Notes: generated by a model not told the origin, from the letters alone. 64,000 bases of DNA from Corythucha ciliata (GCA_038030265.1 CM075939.1:26145253-26209252); one strand, 5' to 3'. Positions 33,594 through 47,600 are shown, counted from the first letter of the stretch. Program-made: numbers and translations.

Positions 33594-36500
33594 AAATACC
33601 GGCGACAGATTTATTCATTATATCCATCTACCAACCAATAAATTGTGAGTCGTCAAAATTAATTAAAAATATTCCAAAAGCAACGACGCAAACAAAAGCA
33701 AGTGACTGAATTTCTTGAATATCTCGAGGGGTTCGACTATGTAGATTTAATTGGAATTCGGAGGCTCGTCAGAGTTTATAGGTGGTGGTATGAACTACGT
33801 TTCAACCGTTAATAACGTGCTAACTGCGTCTTGTTTACCACCGAAAGCGAGTAGGTTTGGTTCGTGGCATTGAACATTTTTTTTCTTGTTTCCTCTCCCT
33901 TTTGTGTGTCTCCCTCTCTCATCTTTAGGCTTGATCAAAACAACAACAATCGTGTTATCATGTAAATAAAGAATGTTCCGTGAAAAACATCCCTCTCTAC
34001 TTTGTCCCTACTCTTCGTTTCGAACGATACCTTAAGTCAGCTGCTATTGGTCGAAAAACGAAGGCGTGATATTATACATGTTTTCATCTCAAGGGAAAAC
34101 GTCACATTCAGAATTTAAGACGTAATAACTACGTTACAAGAGTAAAATAGTTGTTTACGCGGTTACGCCTTCACGGTCTCATCCGCTCCCCCTTTCCATC
34201 ATATCACCCGTTCGGTCACACTGAGTCAACAAAGCACCGTATTTTATTTGGAGTACACCTTAAAAGGGATCTATACGCATCCTTATTCACATCCCCACTA
34301 CGAATTTTTTTGGACGCCGTTTGTTTTTGTTTTTTATTTAGACCGTTCAGAAAAAGAGCTTCAGTTTATTCAATTCATAGGGTATGAAAAGCTTAGTTGA
34401 ATGAAAGCTGTGAAGTTTATAATTTTCGCTCTAGAGAAAAATTAAAACGTTTAAGGTGAGTCGGTTTTTTTGTTATCTTTAGAACTTCAGATGGCAATCT
34501 GTTGAATGAATCCGAAAATTATTCACTAATAGCTGGTCGCCGGCTTACTGGAAAGTTATTGAGCTTTGTGAGTGCGTTCATTGTCCTAGGAACGCCCCAA
34601 AATGGGATATGTGAATGACTGAACGCTAATTTTTTAAATTTGCTTTACTGCACACAAAAGTGAGATTATTGACTAATTTTGAATTCATGAAAATAAGTTG
34701 CATTATAAATGAAATCCTTTTACGCACCCACTGACCCATGCGATAGGGATTTTTATTTATGATAACGATGTAGTGGGGGTGCCTTGAAAATGAAAAATGA
34801 ACATTTATCAAACTTACATATTTTCATATTAATTGGTTTCGATAAACCCTACTCCACATTTTCTTTGCCTTGAGCGTTTGAGAAAGGGACCTTTTGTTTA
34901 GTAAGTATACAAGCTTTAAGCGATGAATAATGGGGTAGAAATCAAAGAATTGGCTGGTACAAAAAGGAAAAGGATATTGGACAAAATGAAAGGTAAATAA
35001 AAAAAATTCTGTGAAGGGTGAACTTTAATTTCATTAGTAACCGAAATAGCGAAAACTGGTTGAAAAGATTTAAATATACGTCAATTAGATTATTTGCGGT
35101 CTGGTGCTAACTTTTGTTTTGTTGACTTCCATTGAGATTCCTTCCAGCCCGACAACTACTATATTCGACTGTCTTCACGACTCTACGTACTGACCTGGAC
35201 GCGAGGATTTTTGATATAGTTTTCATTTCAATGACAAGGAGGGTCAAGTATTTTAAGATTTTTATATTACGACAGTATTCTACAAGGTGGCTCCGTCATT
35301 ACCTCAAAGCTTGATATGTACCTATTGTGTTTGAATAGAACCCCTGAGTTTTATTTTATTTCTTTTCAAATTCCAATTATTGTATCCCCCCTCGCCTCGT
35401 CCAGCCATGTAAGAACAACAACACCAGTCCCTGCCTTCATGTCTGTTCCGTCAGCTGGCCTCGATCCCCCCTCGAACCCATCCCCTCCGGTGTGGTGCCT
35501 ACGCCTGCCTCGCATGATCAAAGGTGTTCCTTCCCTCCCTCAACTCATTTCGTCAGCCTTCTCCTTCTCTTGAGCGTTCAGAGAAGCTTCCCGGCAGTGG
35601 CCTCCGATCTGTCATTGAGTGTGGGTGACTCAGTTTGATGCCTTGAGATGGCTATTGTTTTTACATTTGTTTGATTTAGTTCGGCCGGGGATTTATTTGA
35701 CAGTTCCGCATTTGTTTTCGGGAATTGTTTGTTGTTGCGAATGAGACGTCGTCTTTAGCGCCGATTTTTTTTTATTATCACCCTTTCAACGTTGGAATGA
35801 CCCATATTCGCCGCAAGTGAAAGGGAGCAAAAGAACGCAGGAGAGACCACTTTTTTGTTGTTGCTCGAACACGAAGGTACATGAAACGTTTAATGTTGCG
35901 CAAAGGTCCATCTCTATTTTTCCTCAACCGTATTGATACTTGAACGATTCACTTTTGTTTTAACGTGAATACGTTTTGGGGAGTTTATGGACCAATTCGG
36001 CAGAATTGGCAAAATGGGTTTAATTTTTTCTACCATTCTCTCCAGCTTATTAATACATATTTCAGTGTTTCTGTGTGTTGAAGTATTTGACTCGAGTATA
36101 TCGTAAAATGAGCGTGTCAAAGTTTAAATAGAGATAGTCAAATATTTAGCCATTACGAGCTCATGGGGGTGAGGGGGCATATTGTTTATCCGTTGAGTCG
36201 TCAAGGTCTTTCTTCGAAAAGCCAATCAATACATGGTCATCGTTGGGTTTTTTTGACATGTCAGGAGGAAGTCTTATTTTCAGAAGGTGTAGGCTCGGGC
36301 TCTTATGATTATTCTGTTTGCCCCCTCCCCCCTGCTGACGAATCTTCACCTCAGTTCTCAGTTGTGACTTGTCAATATGCAGCCCTTTTCTCCCGCTTCT
36401 CTTCATGAAAAAAAAAATAAATAAATAAAATCTCGAACCTTGAAGAACTCTCCTGATGAGAAATACGTCACCCTGTTCCGTCCTCTTATGAAGGATCAAT

Positions 36501-36700
36501 GAGTAGTTCTATTGTTCTGCGGAATTTCAAATCGTCCACTTTATAAGAATTATCTTTCATTTCCGCAACGTGCACCGGAAGCCCCTGCTCTGGAGGGACT
36601 CAGGGACCGGGCCCCCAAGATACTACATCGATATCGAGTGAAAAGTGCGGAATTGCTATGTTTTGGGTGTTCTATTGTGGACTAATAATAGCATTCATTG
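33594..36700. other. Gene-poor intergenic stretch
   Basis: AT-rich with many short open frames but no recognised domain. A minus-strand frame at 36499-36161 is mildly coding-like (Lys/Asp-rich) but has no start, splice or family support. Confidence 0.4.
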
Positions 36701-36710
36701 ATAAGTAGTC

Positions 36711-37241
36711 ATGCTACTGCTACATATTTCTGACCATAATGCCAGCTCCTCTGCTCTCGGAGCTGCTAAAATACTCTCCGGAAGTGCCAATGTAGATTAT
36801 ACGATCTCTGCTCCTGCATCTATGTCTCTGCCTGCCCTGGTGAATCACGACGTCAGGGAGGCCGATTTCTCTCGAGTCAAAGGAGAAGAATATTTGCCAA
36901 GGAACGAGCAAAAGTGCTGGCCACACTTTTGGCAACTGACACGGCGAATATTAAAACGGTTTTTATTTCCTTGAAACGGAATCAGGGAGAGAGAAAAACA
37001 GGTCGCATGTTTCTTTGTATTGGTTTGTTCTTTTTCCTTTTCAATAGTCAGCTCCAGAGTATCCCTTTGATATACCAACTGTGCAACTGTACCGGCAGCC
37101 GAATTTCCAGTTTGTGGATGGACACCACGCATTTTGGTGGCTTTATTTTCTTTTTTTTCGCTCAAAGAATCAGTCCTATTCCCCATACATCACGGCCGAA
37201 GGTCCTATGGAATCTTATATTCCAACAAGCGACGAACAGGT
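36711..37241 (+). other. Possible exons of an unidentified gene
   Basis: Two neighbouring plus-strand stretches look more coding-like than their surroundings. At 36760-36945 the frame includes YTISAPASMSLPALVNHD. At 37048-37241, after a pyrimidine-rich acceptor (TTTTCAATAG), the frame reads APEYPFDIPTVQLYRQPNFQ, later PYITAEGPMESYIPTSDEQ, and ends at a GTGAAA donor-like site. I do not recognise the protein, and the link between the two pieces is unclear. The foldback element at 37289 starts 48 bases downstream and could have disrupted a gene here. Confidence 0.25.
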
Positions 37242-37288
37242 GAAAAACCAATTGATAGTTTCCGGGTCAAGGTGTAAATTTCCCATTA

Positions 37289-38941
37289 GGGTCTGTCTAA
37301 AGCGTGGATCTGCAGATCTGCAAGATTAACACCTCGCATCTGCAGATCTGAAGATTAACACCCCAAATCTGTAGATTAACACCTAAAGTTCCGTAATTCA
37401 ACGAAAATGAGACTACAATTGAAAAAGAAAGTTTAAATAGACCAATAATAAGCACAACATTACCGATCGTATTTTAATAAGACTATAATTTTAATAAGTA
37501 TATAAGATTAAGCGCCACACTCGAACAATCACTTTTACTTCATTCGTTCAGACTTCAATTTCATGCAACAGACAATCATACCATTTACAAAAATATGCTT
37601 CAATTTTGACGCTTCCTTGTCAATACAACTGGCACTACCCCCGTAACGCGCAGATCTGCAGATTCATAAAAGCATGCAGATCGGCCACGTAAGGTTAATT
37701 GTTCAGCCTCAAAATGCCTACTAGAGCCAATCATACAATTTAAGATGATCCACCTCAATTTTGACCCCACCTTGTCAATGCAATAGGCACTTCCCCCGTA
37801 GAGTGCAAATTCATAAAAGCCTGCAGATCGGCCACTTAGCGTTAATTATTAAGCCTCAAAATGCATAATAGAGCTAATCCAACAATTTAAGATAATTAAC
37901 CTCAATTTTGACCCCTCCTTGTCAATGCAACAGACACTTCCCCCCGAAGCGTGCAGATCTGCAGATTCATAAAGGCCTGCAGATCGGCCACTTAGCGTTA
38001 ATTAGTCAGCCTCAAAATGCATACTACAGCTAATCCAATAATTTGGGATGATTCACTTCAATTTTGACCCTTCCTGGTCAATACAACAGGCACTTCCCAC
38101 CGTAGCGTGCAGATCTGCAGATTCATAAAAGCCTGCAGATCGGCCACTTAGCATTAATTATTCAGCCTCAAAATGCATACTGACAAGGAGAGGTCAAAAT
38201 TTAGGTGAATCATCTTGTACGCATTTTGAGGCTGAATAATTAATGCTAAGTGGCCGATCTGCATGCTTTTATGAATCTGCAGATCTGCACGCTACGGTGG
38301 CAAGTGCCTGTTGTATTGACAAGGAGGAGTCAAAATGGAGGTGAATCATCCCAAATTGTTGGATTAGCTCTATTATGCATTTTTAGACTGTACGATTAAC
38401 TCCAAGTGGCCGATCTGCAGGCTTTTATGAATCTGCAGATCTGCACGCTACGGGGGGAAGTGCTAGTTGTATTGACCAGGAGGCGTCAAAATTGAGGTGA
38501 ATCATCCCAAATTGTTGGATTAGCTCTAGTATGCATTTTGAGGCTGAACAATTAACGCTAAGTGGCCGATCTGCAGGCTTTTATGAATCTGCAGATCCGC
38601 ACGCTACGGGGGGAAGTGCCTGTTGTATTTACAAGGAAGCGTCAAAATTGAAGCATATTTTTGTAAATGGTATGATTGGCTGTTGCATGTAACTGAAGTC
38701 TGAACGAATGAAGTAAAAGTGATTGTTCGAGTTTCGCTTAATTATAGTCTTATTAAAATACGATCGGTAATATTGTGCCTATTATTGGTCTACTTTAACT
38801 TTCTTTTTAAATTGTAGCCTCATGTTCGTTGAATTACGGAATCTTAGGTGTTAATCTGCAGATTTGGGGTTTTAATCTGCAGATCTGCAGATCCGAGGTG
38901 TTAATCTTGCAGATCTGCAGATCCGCGTTTTAGACAGACCC
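37289..38941. mobile_element. 1.65 kb foldback element with 9 bp target duplication
   Basis: Tips GGGTCTGTCTAAA and its exact inverse, flanked by perfect 9 bp direct repeats TTCCCATTA (37280-37288 and 38942-38950). Each arm is ~820 bases. The outer part repeats a short GATCTGCAGATC-rich motif. The inner part consists of a ~152 bp tandem unit, four copies on the left and three inverted copies on the right, meeting near 38190. Long TIRs built of internal tandem repeats with a 9 bp duplication are typical of Foldback (FB) elements, which group with the MULE superfamily. No coding sequence is present. Confidence 0.9.
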
Positions 38942-38950
38942 TTCCCATTA

Positions 38951-39775
38951 ATATGTTTAAACGTTTCCCGACTAAACCATTTTATTAGTTGTTAGGGTGG
39001 AAAATTGGTAATTGTGCTTTGTAGTATCGATGAGGCGTGGGGCCACACATGAGTCCGTATTGGGCGAATAACTTTCAATATTTATTGACCAGCTGGAAAT
39101 TGAAAGGTATTTGGCTGATATTGCACAATGTGTGGCCAAGCCTTTCCGCTTATAACTTCTGATAGGGAGTTTTTATTTTCTGATAAAAGGACCGTCCCTC
39201 GTGTTGTTGAGTATTTGCACTTGGCGCTCAGCCCCGGCTAAGAGTTTTCCAACTCAACTTGTGAGGTTATGCCTAATTTACGGACCCAGAGTTTTCTCCT
39301 CTGACCGGACACTTGAAATGATCGGGTTCGGCACACAATTCGGCTCGTCCTAGAATTTGAGCCTGTCCTGTTGAGGGACACTCGGGATATTCCATAAAAC
39401 CTACTGCCCTACGCGTCTAACCCCCTCTTCACGGCATCATCCATTTCAATAAATAAGTTTTGGCCGTTTTGACGTTATCGATCCCCCACTGAAAATTCGC
39501 TAAAAAAGCATCCTTGATTGATTTAAAAGTTTAATGTGAGCAATAGGCTCTTGGAAAAGCCCTCTTTAGAAACACCAACTTTTGAAAAATGTGCAAGTTC
39601 ATTAATTCATGTGCTTTCATTAATTAATTTAACAAAACTGAATGAAATCGGGTGATTGACTGTTGATACCAAGTGTTGTTAATTTTATAGTAAAACAGGC
39701 CCCCTGATCTCATAATACAACTGGACTCCTCTGAAAGGCACTTTTGTGATCGTTCTAACTAGCTCCTTACATGTA
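38951..39775. other. Intergenic, nothing recognised
   Basis: No gene or repeat recognised in this stretch. Confidence 0.45.
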
Positions 39776-39914
39776 TAGCGTTTTCCATTTGCATAAAATT
39801 CAGCTCTGGAGCCGAGCATTTCCACCCGTCTTCTCGGAATTATAGCATGTGGTAACGGAGAAGACGGTTTGAAATACTGGGCTCCAGAGCTGATTGGAGC
39901 AAATGGAAAATACC
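39776..39914. mobile_element. TA-type MITE, copy 3
   Basis: Begins TAGCGTTTTCCATTTGCAT. The inner arms include CTCTGGAGC and its inverse, and CCGTCTTCTC and its inverse. Family of the copies at 4475 and 5818. Confidence 0.7.
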
Positions 39915-40434
39915 ATTAGTTTTGGTGTTGCGCCAATCAATAAGCATATAAACAGCATATTATTTCGAAGAAAAATAGCGAGAAGCCACAGAAAATTGCT
40001 AATTCTCAGAAAGCGAAAAATAAATTAAAAAAAAAAAAAAATACGCAGCCATTTTTGTCCCAAATGTAATAACGTGCTCAAACTCGGGGTTTTCTCTGTC
40101 CATCTCATTGTTGTAAACACTGTATAATTCCCTTTCTGGTCGGTTTCCTATAGCTCAGTTCTGACTTCCAAGTATTAGACGGCTTTTTTTGCGAGTGATT
40201 ACGACTTCATGAATTAATCATTTTCAGCCAAGGACTTAGGCAAATTAGCCATTTCTTTAACCAAATGGTATGATTCTTCGGTTTAATTTTGTCTCTAGTG
40301 AGTTTCTGTGTTAACTTTATTCTTTTTTTTCCAAACCTAAATTCTAGCTTTCACAGATAAATTGACAAATTCTAATCGGCCCACGATCTATTTTTGCGTC
40401 TACTTGGCGTTCAAGCATTTCGTTGTCCAATAAT

Positions 40435-40545
40435 TTTGTGGTTAGACCTTGCTGAGGTTTTTTTGTGGTTCAATAGTTTAGTGATTAGAGATTTTTGAGG
40501 TCAGGGCTTTAGAGCTTTTTGTCGTTTTGTTGTTCAATCTTACTG
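40435..40545 (-). repeat. Tract of the ~17 bp minisatellite, inverted
   Basis: Diverged copies of the TTTTTGTGGTTAGA-type unit. A further tract lies at 40990-41085, the two being separated by the palindromic MITE at 40609. Confidence 0.55.
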
Positions 40546-40608
40546 TGGATATAAAATTTCAGGAAATTTCTAATTTTTGGCTGTTGTTCTTTCACCTTGT
40601 AGGCTATA

Positions 40609-40749
40609 AAGCCGCCTTCACATGCAAGCTTTAAAAAGCTGAACTGTGGGCTTCAACCAATCAGAGCGCTCCGAGTACACAGTGAGGAGCAGTCTGATTG
40701 GTTGAAGCCCGCAGCTCATGTTTTTAAAGTTTGCATGTGAAGGCGGCTT
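40609..40749. mobile_element. 141 bp palindromic MITE (AAGCCGCC tips)
   Basis: Arms AAGCCGCCTTCACATGCAAG and the inverse are nearly perfect for ~45 bases, with inner arms GGGCTTCAACCAATCAGA / TCTGATTGGTTGAAGCCC. Very well preserved, so a relatively young insertion. Confidence 0.75.
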
Positions 40750-41212
40750 AAATTTCATTGAACGATACAGCTGTGCTTTCTTTTTTTTTAATCGAAAGCA
40801 TAAAGTGCACCTCATCAGCATTATCGCTTCTCCTCTAAGGCCAAACACTATAACAATTTGGGTGCCGGCACCGGTAATGGGTCCGAAATAAAAAACACCA
40901 CGGCTGTATCGTTCAATGAAGTTAATAGTAGAAAAGTTATTGTGGATAGACCATTCTATGGCCAAAGTATGTTTTCAGTCATCCTTTTGGTGGTTTGAAC
41001 TTTTTGTGCTTAGAGGTTTCTGTGGTCAGAAATTTATGTGGTTACAGGTTAGAGCTTTTTGTGGTTTGAAGTATTTGTGGGTTAAAGCCGGGTTAACACG
41101 GAGTCGTGAGTTGGACGAGAGCATACGGGTTCACGTATTACTAGTAAGGCTCTCACCCACAGGCCACCAAGACTTGGGCCTCACAGGATTCCGTGTCAAG
41201 ACGTGAGATTTT

Positions 41213-41322
41213 TATGGAGGACTTTACCACCTCGGCTTAAAGTTAAGTCAAGGGAAAAAAATACATTGAATTTATGTAAACATTGTTCGGCTTAGTTAAG
41301 CCGAGGAGGTGAAATCTACCAT
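41213..41322. mobile_element. Small TIR element (ATGG...CCAT, CGGCTTAA)
   Basis: Left end ATGGAGGACTTTACCACCTC then CGGCTTAA; right end TTAAGCCGAGGAGGTGAAAT then CTACCAT. Related to the outer element at 55273-55554. Confidence 0.5.
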
Positions 41323-41653
41323 TAGGAAACCACGCAATTTATCTTTGTTTATGGTACTCCCCTCGAAAATTCTTCTGAAACTTAGCAACGCGTAGCAACA
41401 GTACAAGTTTGCTCTTGATGGAAAATAGTAAAATTTGAATGAAATGAAACGATCCAAATTAACCGTCTCGGCGTACTTAGCCATAGTTTCTCTGATTTCG
41501 GTAGAGCAAGGAAAAGAGGCGTTAGAAAACACGCTTCTGCCTTGTTACAGTTTCTCTTGGTCTAGAATGAAATATATATAAAAAATGAAACCCTCGCCTT
41601 CGTCTTACTCAGACCTTTTTTGCTTTTCTCTTCCGTTCTAAACAGGGCTCAAA

Positions 41654-44600
41654 ATGAATTACATCGGTCGTGTGCTCAACAACTGTAAATACATTTACAA
41701 TGAAATCAACGCAGCTACTTTGACCGGAGCTATAGACGTTGTTGTCGTCGAACAGCCCGATGGAACCTATACTTGTTCGCCGTTTCACGTTCGATTCGGC
41801 AAACTGGGCGTTCTTAGGAGCAAGGAGAAAATTGTAAGTATTTCACCTCCGCCCTGATTTATTTTTTTATTGGTTTAAGCTAGAGCACACGTGTTCGATC
41901 AAGTTTTTAAGACCTCTCGGGTATAGGTGAGGTTCACCTTTATACTTGCCCAGTGCGAAGCAGCCACTCCCGAGTTTTCCCCGAATTTTGTATTGCTTGC
42001 AACGATTTTGACCATTATTCGTACCCGCTTTTTCTAAATGCTTTGAGATAAAACCTTCAGTAAAGCACCCCTTATACGGTGATTCACTCAGGGTGTTTGA
42101 AATGTCTCAAATGAGTCATTGGTTTCATACAAGTCAAGCTGTTTCCAGGGTTGTAGTACAACAAACTGGTTCTTCCTGACTTTTCAACCTTTTATAGTAA
42201 TTATTCCCGTAATTAACGATTATAATTTTGTTTATTTGTACGACAGTTTTCCCAAGAATAATGAACGTTGTATTATTTCTTTTGTTTGTTACTTCCTCCC
42301 GTGTTTACAGTTTGGAATAGCGCACCGATACTTAACTCCCGTGACCTCGTCAACCTCTAAAAAATGGAATGAAAAAAAAAGTGTTTTGGGGGAAACTTTA
42401 GTGCCTCAGAATATTTCAGTTGAACTTAATTTTTATGGCGGGTTGCGTTACCTCCGAATAGTTGCGTTTTTTACTGTCGGGGTATTATTTAAAAAGCTTT
42501 TCACTCTATTTCACGATTGTTTCCTGGTTGCCAAATATCTTGCTTTGAAAATACTGTGAAAGATGCCCAACTTGGCCGGACTCCCTTCTGGTCACGTTCT
42601 ATAAAAATGAAAGAAAGAAAAAAAGAAGGAAAAAAAAGAAAAAGATAACAAGATCCACACTACTGCAAATATCCTTTGTCTGGTAACCTAAATTAAAGAC
42701 AAAGTTCTTGGATTAGTTGAAGAAAAACGTTGAGAAAAGAGTTGAAATGAATAGTAGATTGTTGTTTCTTTAACTTGATTTTCTTCACGTATGCCAAACA
42801 TTTTCGCAATCGCTTGAGAAGGATGGGAAATTGGCTCAAGCATCTATGTGCGAATGCGCGTGCTCCCTTTTGCGCAACATTTGGAGGCATTAAGGATTTT
42901 TTTCTCTCAAGTAATTAGGCACACATTTTTGAGATATTTATCTAAGAAACAAATTCCAACCTTCCCTTAAAGTTGTAGGTCCATGAACCCTATTGTTTAG
43001 AAACACCTGTATTTTTTCAATCAATTCGTCTGACGTTTGAATTCTATGGTTGACATGGGAAAATACCGCGTGTTGGTTTCACTTTTTGAAATTAATTATA
43101 ATTTACGGGGAGGGGCACCTTCGAGGCACACGGTACCACTCTTCTTAAGGCATCATTCGATAATCCATGCGTTTTGTAGTTCCCCGCTTCAATTCATTGT
43201 GTATTTTGATTCGACGAAGCACAAAAATAACGTGCAGTCTACAACGACGGAACCGAATGTCTTTCGTTTCTCCGTTTATCTTGAATGGTCTTTGTTACTT
43301 TTTTCAGTTTTATATCGTGTAGTGGACGAAAAATTGAGTTTTTCTTACAGATAAAAAGTCCTTGTCTAATTTGCACATGAGTCATCTTTGAAAACAACAA
43401 TTTAGCACGCTTGACGGATTCATTATGCCTTTGTTTTTTTCTCAACATTCCAATGTTAATAATTAAGATGAATTCACTGTTTTGTACCAATGTATTTTAT
43501 TCCTGCCTCAAGTAGAATTGGGGAGGGGTAATATGTTTACGTCAATTTGTGTTCCTTCAACCGACTTTCAGTTGTAATTGGGCTTGTTTTTGTAGCACGG
43601 GGCACTTTTTTTAATTACTTCTCTTCTTTCACCGTTTGAAAACGCATCGCAAAAATTTCTCCCCTGCATGACCAAGGCCTCGGGCCATGAGAAGCCAATC
43701 CGCGGGTTTGCTCTTTTCAAGTCCAGATTTGGATTTGACACTAATAGAACCCTATTTCGTGGTTTTGGCTCATTCAATTTCTAATTTCGGCTCTAGCTCA
43801 TTTAAAACCAGAATTCCGTCGGTTTGAATATTTCGAAAATTAAATTTCCGAATTATTTCGAAAAATTTTGCACCTCAGAAAAACCAATTTGGCGGGGTTG
43901 GCTCCTTAAAAAACGGCCAACTTAAAGGATTTCACAAGTTTGAACTAAAAATTGCCGGGGTGTTGACTCATTTTAAAGAACAAAGTCCCGGGTCTGGCTA
44001 CTTTCCCAAAAACAAAATTTCGTAGGTTTGGCCCTTTCCAAGTCCTATTTTTGCGGATTATTGGTACTCACGGTACCTAGTTTCGCTCAATCAAAAAGTC
44101 AGTTTCGGTGGATTGACTCCAAAGCCAATTTCGCGGGGTTGACCCGTTCGTGAGCGATGGACGTGAATATTGATAAAAAGTTTTTGTTACGGCGAGGAAA
44201 GGTTCTACTCGCGATCATGCTATTATATAATAGTAGAATTTTCTTTCCATAGCTATTCTTTTCAGGAGCTGTAAATCTGATGAAACACGAATGACATGTT
44301 AGGCAAGCTGGATACGATGTGGAGTTCTTACGTTACCTACCAAGACATTAAGGGCCCTCGCACACTGGCAACTTTTTAGTTTCGGTTTCGGCGATTAAAA
44401 ATCATCGAGATTTCCACTGATCACCAATTACACTCGCATTTGTCCAAACCAACCGCTTTTTCTCAGAATCGCTTGCCCAAACCCACAGAGTTTTTTTTGC
44501 CCAAAACCAATGTCTTTTTCTAAGGTTTGCCCAAACTCAACGCACCCGGCCAGTTCTAGTCGTTCGGTAGAGTTCGAACATTTATCCGTTTGCCTAGATT

Positions 44601-47600
44601 TGTTTATAAACTTCTTTGTTTCAATAATTAACGATTTTCTACGTTTTTATAAATTTTATTTCTAGGTTGACATAGAAATCAATGGCGAGCCAGTTGACAT
44701 TCACATGAAACTCGGTGAGTCCGGTGAAGCATTCTTCGTTCAAGAGGTTGAACAGGGTGAGGACGATGACGGCGAACCGATACCGCCTCACCTGGCCACA
44801 TCACCCATACCGCCGGATCGTTTCCCAGGCAGCCGAAGCCAGTGGGGTGACGAAGAGCCAGTGATTGACGTTGACGCCAAAGCGGCAGTCGTGGGTGTCG
44901 TCAATCAGTTACAACAGCAGTTACAGACGGTGGAGATTACATGTAGCGACGCGGTCGACTCGCCTAAAACGTTCAAAGCTGAAACTGTTGTTCGAAGCGA
45001 AAGTGACTCCACTTTGGGGGCGACAACCGGTCGTCAATTGAGTCACGAATTTAGGCCGATCGGATCGATGTCACAGCCGTCGGATGACACTTCGCTGTCG
45101 AGCCACGAGTCTTCGGATTTCGTCAAAGAGGATTCGCCTATGTCAGTGGATGACAGAACTGGAGCGAATAACTCTAACGGAAAGAGAAAGCGCAGGAAGA
45201 AGTCGGGTAAAAAAAAGAAGAATAGTGCTCCGTCTTTGACTGGAAGTTTGTTGACGACAGAAGGAGAAATTTTTCAAATTGATGAAGACATAAAACCAGA
45301 ACAAAAAACAGATGATAATAAGGTAAGCCTCTCCTTATTATTTTCGCCCTTTCAGGTCATCAATTCACTCAAAACACTTGCAGCTTGAACCAAAGACCGT
45401 TGATCTCAACCCGTCAGTCGAGAGAGACATTCACTTTTTCAGTGACACCGAAATAACTCCTGGAAGCAGGTTAGCACTTTGTGTAAACGCCAAAAATTTC
45501 CGGCAATTTTCTTAACTCGCTGTTAGTTGTTCCTCGAAAATAAACTAAGCTCTTAACAATTCACACCATTGATCCCGCCTGTTTCCTCTTTTTTAACAAT
45601 GTGTTCTATTAGGTTTGAGAATACAGGGGAAAATGAATTGGTACCTGGGTATCGGCTTCTCAAAGGGACGGAGATCATCAAAGCTTTGTAACTAATCCCC
45701 TCAGTCCTAATAAACCCTTCGTCTTTTTTTTTCGTTCTCGATAAACCCCGTTTTTTGTTCTTCGATGCATGTTTTATGCATGATTCATTCAAAATTATTC
45801 GTAATGAGCCTTTTCATATTAATTTCCGTGTTTGGTTTTTTCCCCAGTCCAAACGATGGACACGAATTCGCTCCAGTTCAAAGTGACACGGAGTTTGAAA
45901 CGTCTAAACGAACAAATGAAAGTGATTCGTCTCAAATTAACAAAAATGAAGAGCAGGCGCAGTCGTGGCGATGGGGTGAACTGCCCACTTCAAATTCATC
46001 TGAGGAGAATAAGCAAGAGTGTAAGATCTTGAAAGGTATTGAATATTTATCTCGAGGATTAACAAACTTATGGTAATTACAGCGCAAAAATGGATGATTC
46101 AAAATATGCTGGGCTTCATGAAAAAAACTAAACACATGAGGCACAAGAACGAGGCAGACGGTGGTATTTATCTGTCAGAGTTGAACTCCGATGATCCTGA
46201 AATGGCTGCTTTGTACTTCCCTTCGGCTTATCGTCAAACTAATGTTACTTCTTGTCAAGGTAATTTGAGGAAATGTGCGGAATAAATGTGTTGCTTAGCT
46301 CGGAACTTTTCTCTCAGATGGTGAAGAGATTCGCGAGGAAGACACCGAATCAGGCAACGGGCCCTCTTTACCTCAGAGTCCCCACAGCGTCGAAGGAGCT
46401 GTCTGTGGGCCCAAGTCTTTGTTAGACTTTGACAAGTAAAACATTGTGAAAAATGTTTTTTTAAGGATCGGGTTAACGGTTTGTTCTTCTCCTCAGATGG
46501 TACTGCGAAGACATTGCCATGTCGCTTTGCGGTCTCAACGCTTCGCCCGACCAGTTCAATGAGTCCTCCGTCTCGCACGAACAATTCTGCACCGATCCCA
46601 CGACGATTCTGGGAAATCCTAAACTGGTGGTGAGAATTGACGGTAAATTGTACTCGTGGAGATTGGCTGCACCATTATTGCTGTCCATAGCCGCTTTTCG
46701 CAAGCCGTTACCTCAGGTAGCTTGTTCACGGCCTCTTTTTTTGTGCATGATATGGGTTTTGAAGAAACCGCTCTGTAGTTAGCTGACTTTCATGTTTAAA
46801 ACTGTTATTTTGAAGATAACGGTTGCTCGTTTGGAAGGAGAGGCGGAAAGTGAAGCTGAAATCAAGGACGCTGGTAGTAAACAATCGAAAAAGGCCTACT
46901 CTTCTTGGTTTACGTGGTCCAGAAATAACACAGCCGTTAGGCCGCCTCTCGAGCCCGAGTCCCTTTCTGGTAGGCGGGTTTTCCCCTCTGACCGTCAATT
47001 CAGCTCCGATGACACATTTTTTTCTTCGTTCCAGATGTCAAAGTACAGTCTGAAATAAATACCGACGGCAGCAATCTTCCCTCTGAAGATCTCCGAGAAG
47101 TTATCACCGATCATGTACCAGAATTACCTCTCGACCTTACAGTAAACCAGTATGTTTTTGTTTTGTGTGTAGCAACGTCTCAAATATCTGCGTAACTAGT
47201 CGATTACGTTTTAGGACGATTATAGAGAAACCAATTGATCTTAATGACCCTGGAACTCCAGACTTTATTAATCCAGACAAATATAAAAAGACTTTGAGGC
47301 TTACGTCTGAGCAAATTGTAAGACGATCATCATCACGCGTAAGTTTACTCCGTTCTTTTCTTGAAGTGTTTGTCCTATTTTTTCAGGCTGGTTTAAAACT
47401 TCAACCCGGAGCCAACGAAGTTCAATTCAGCGTCACTACAGCCTACCAGGGGACGACGAGGTGTAAATGCTTTCTATTCTGCTGGCGCTACGACGATAAA
47501 ATCGTCGTGTCCGACATAGACGGCACTATCACTAAATCGGACGTTTTGGGTCACATTCTTCCCATTGTCGGCAAAGACTGGGCTCAAAGTGGCGTCGCTA

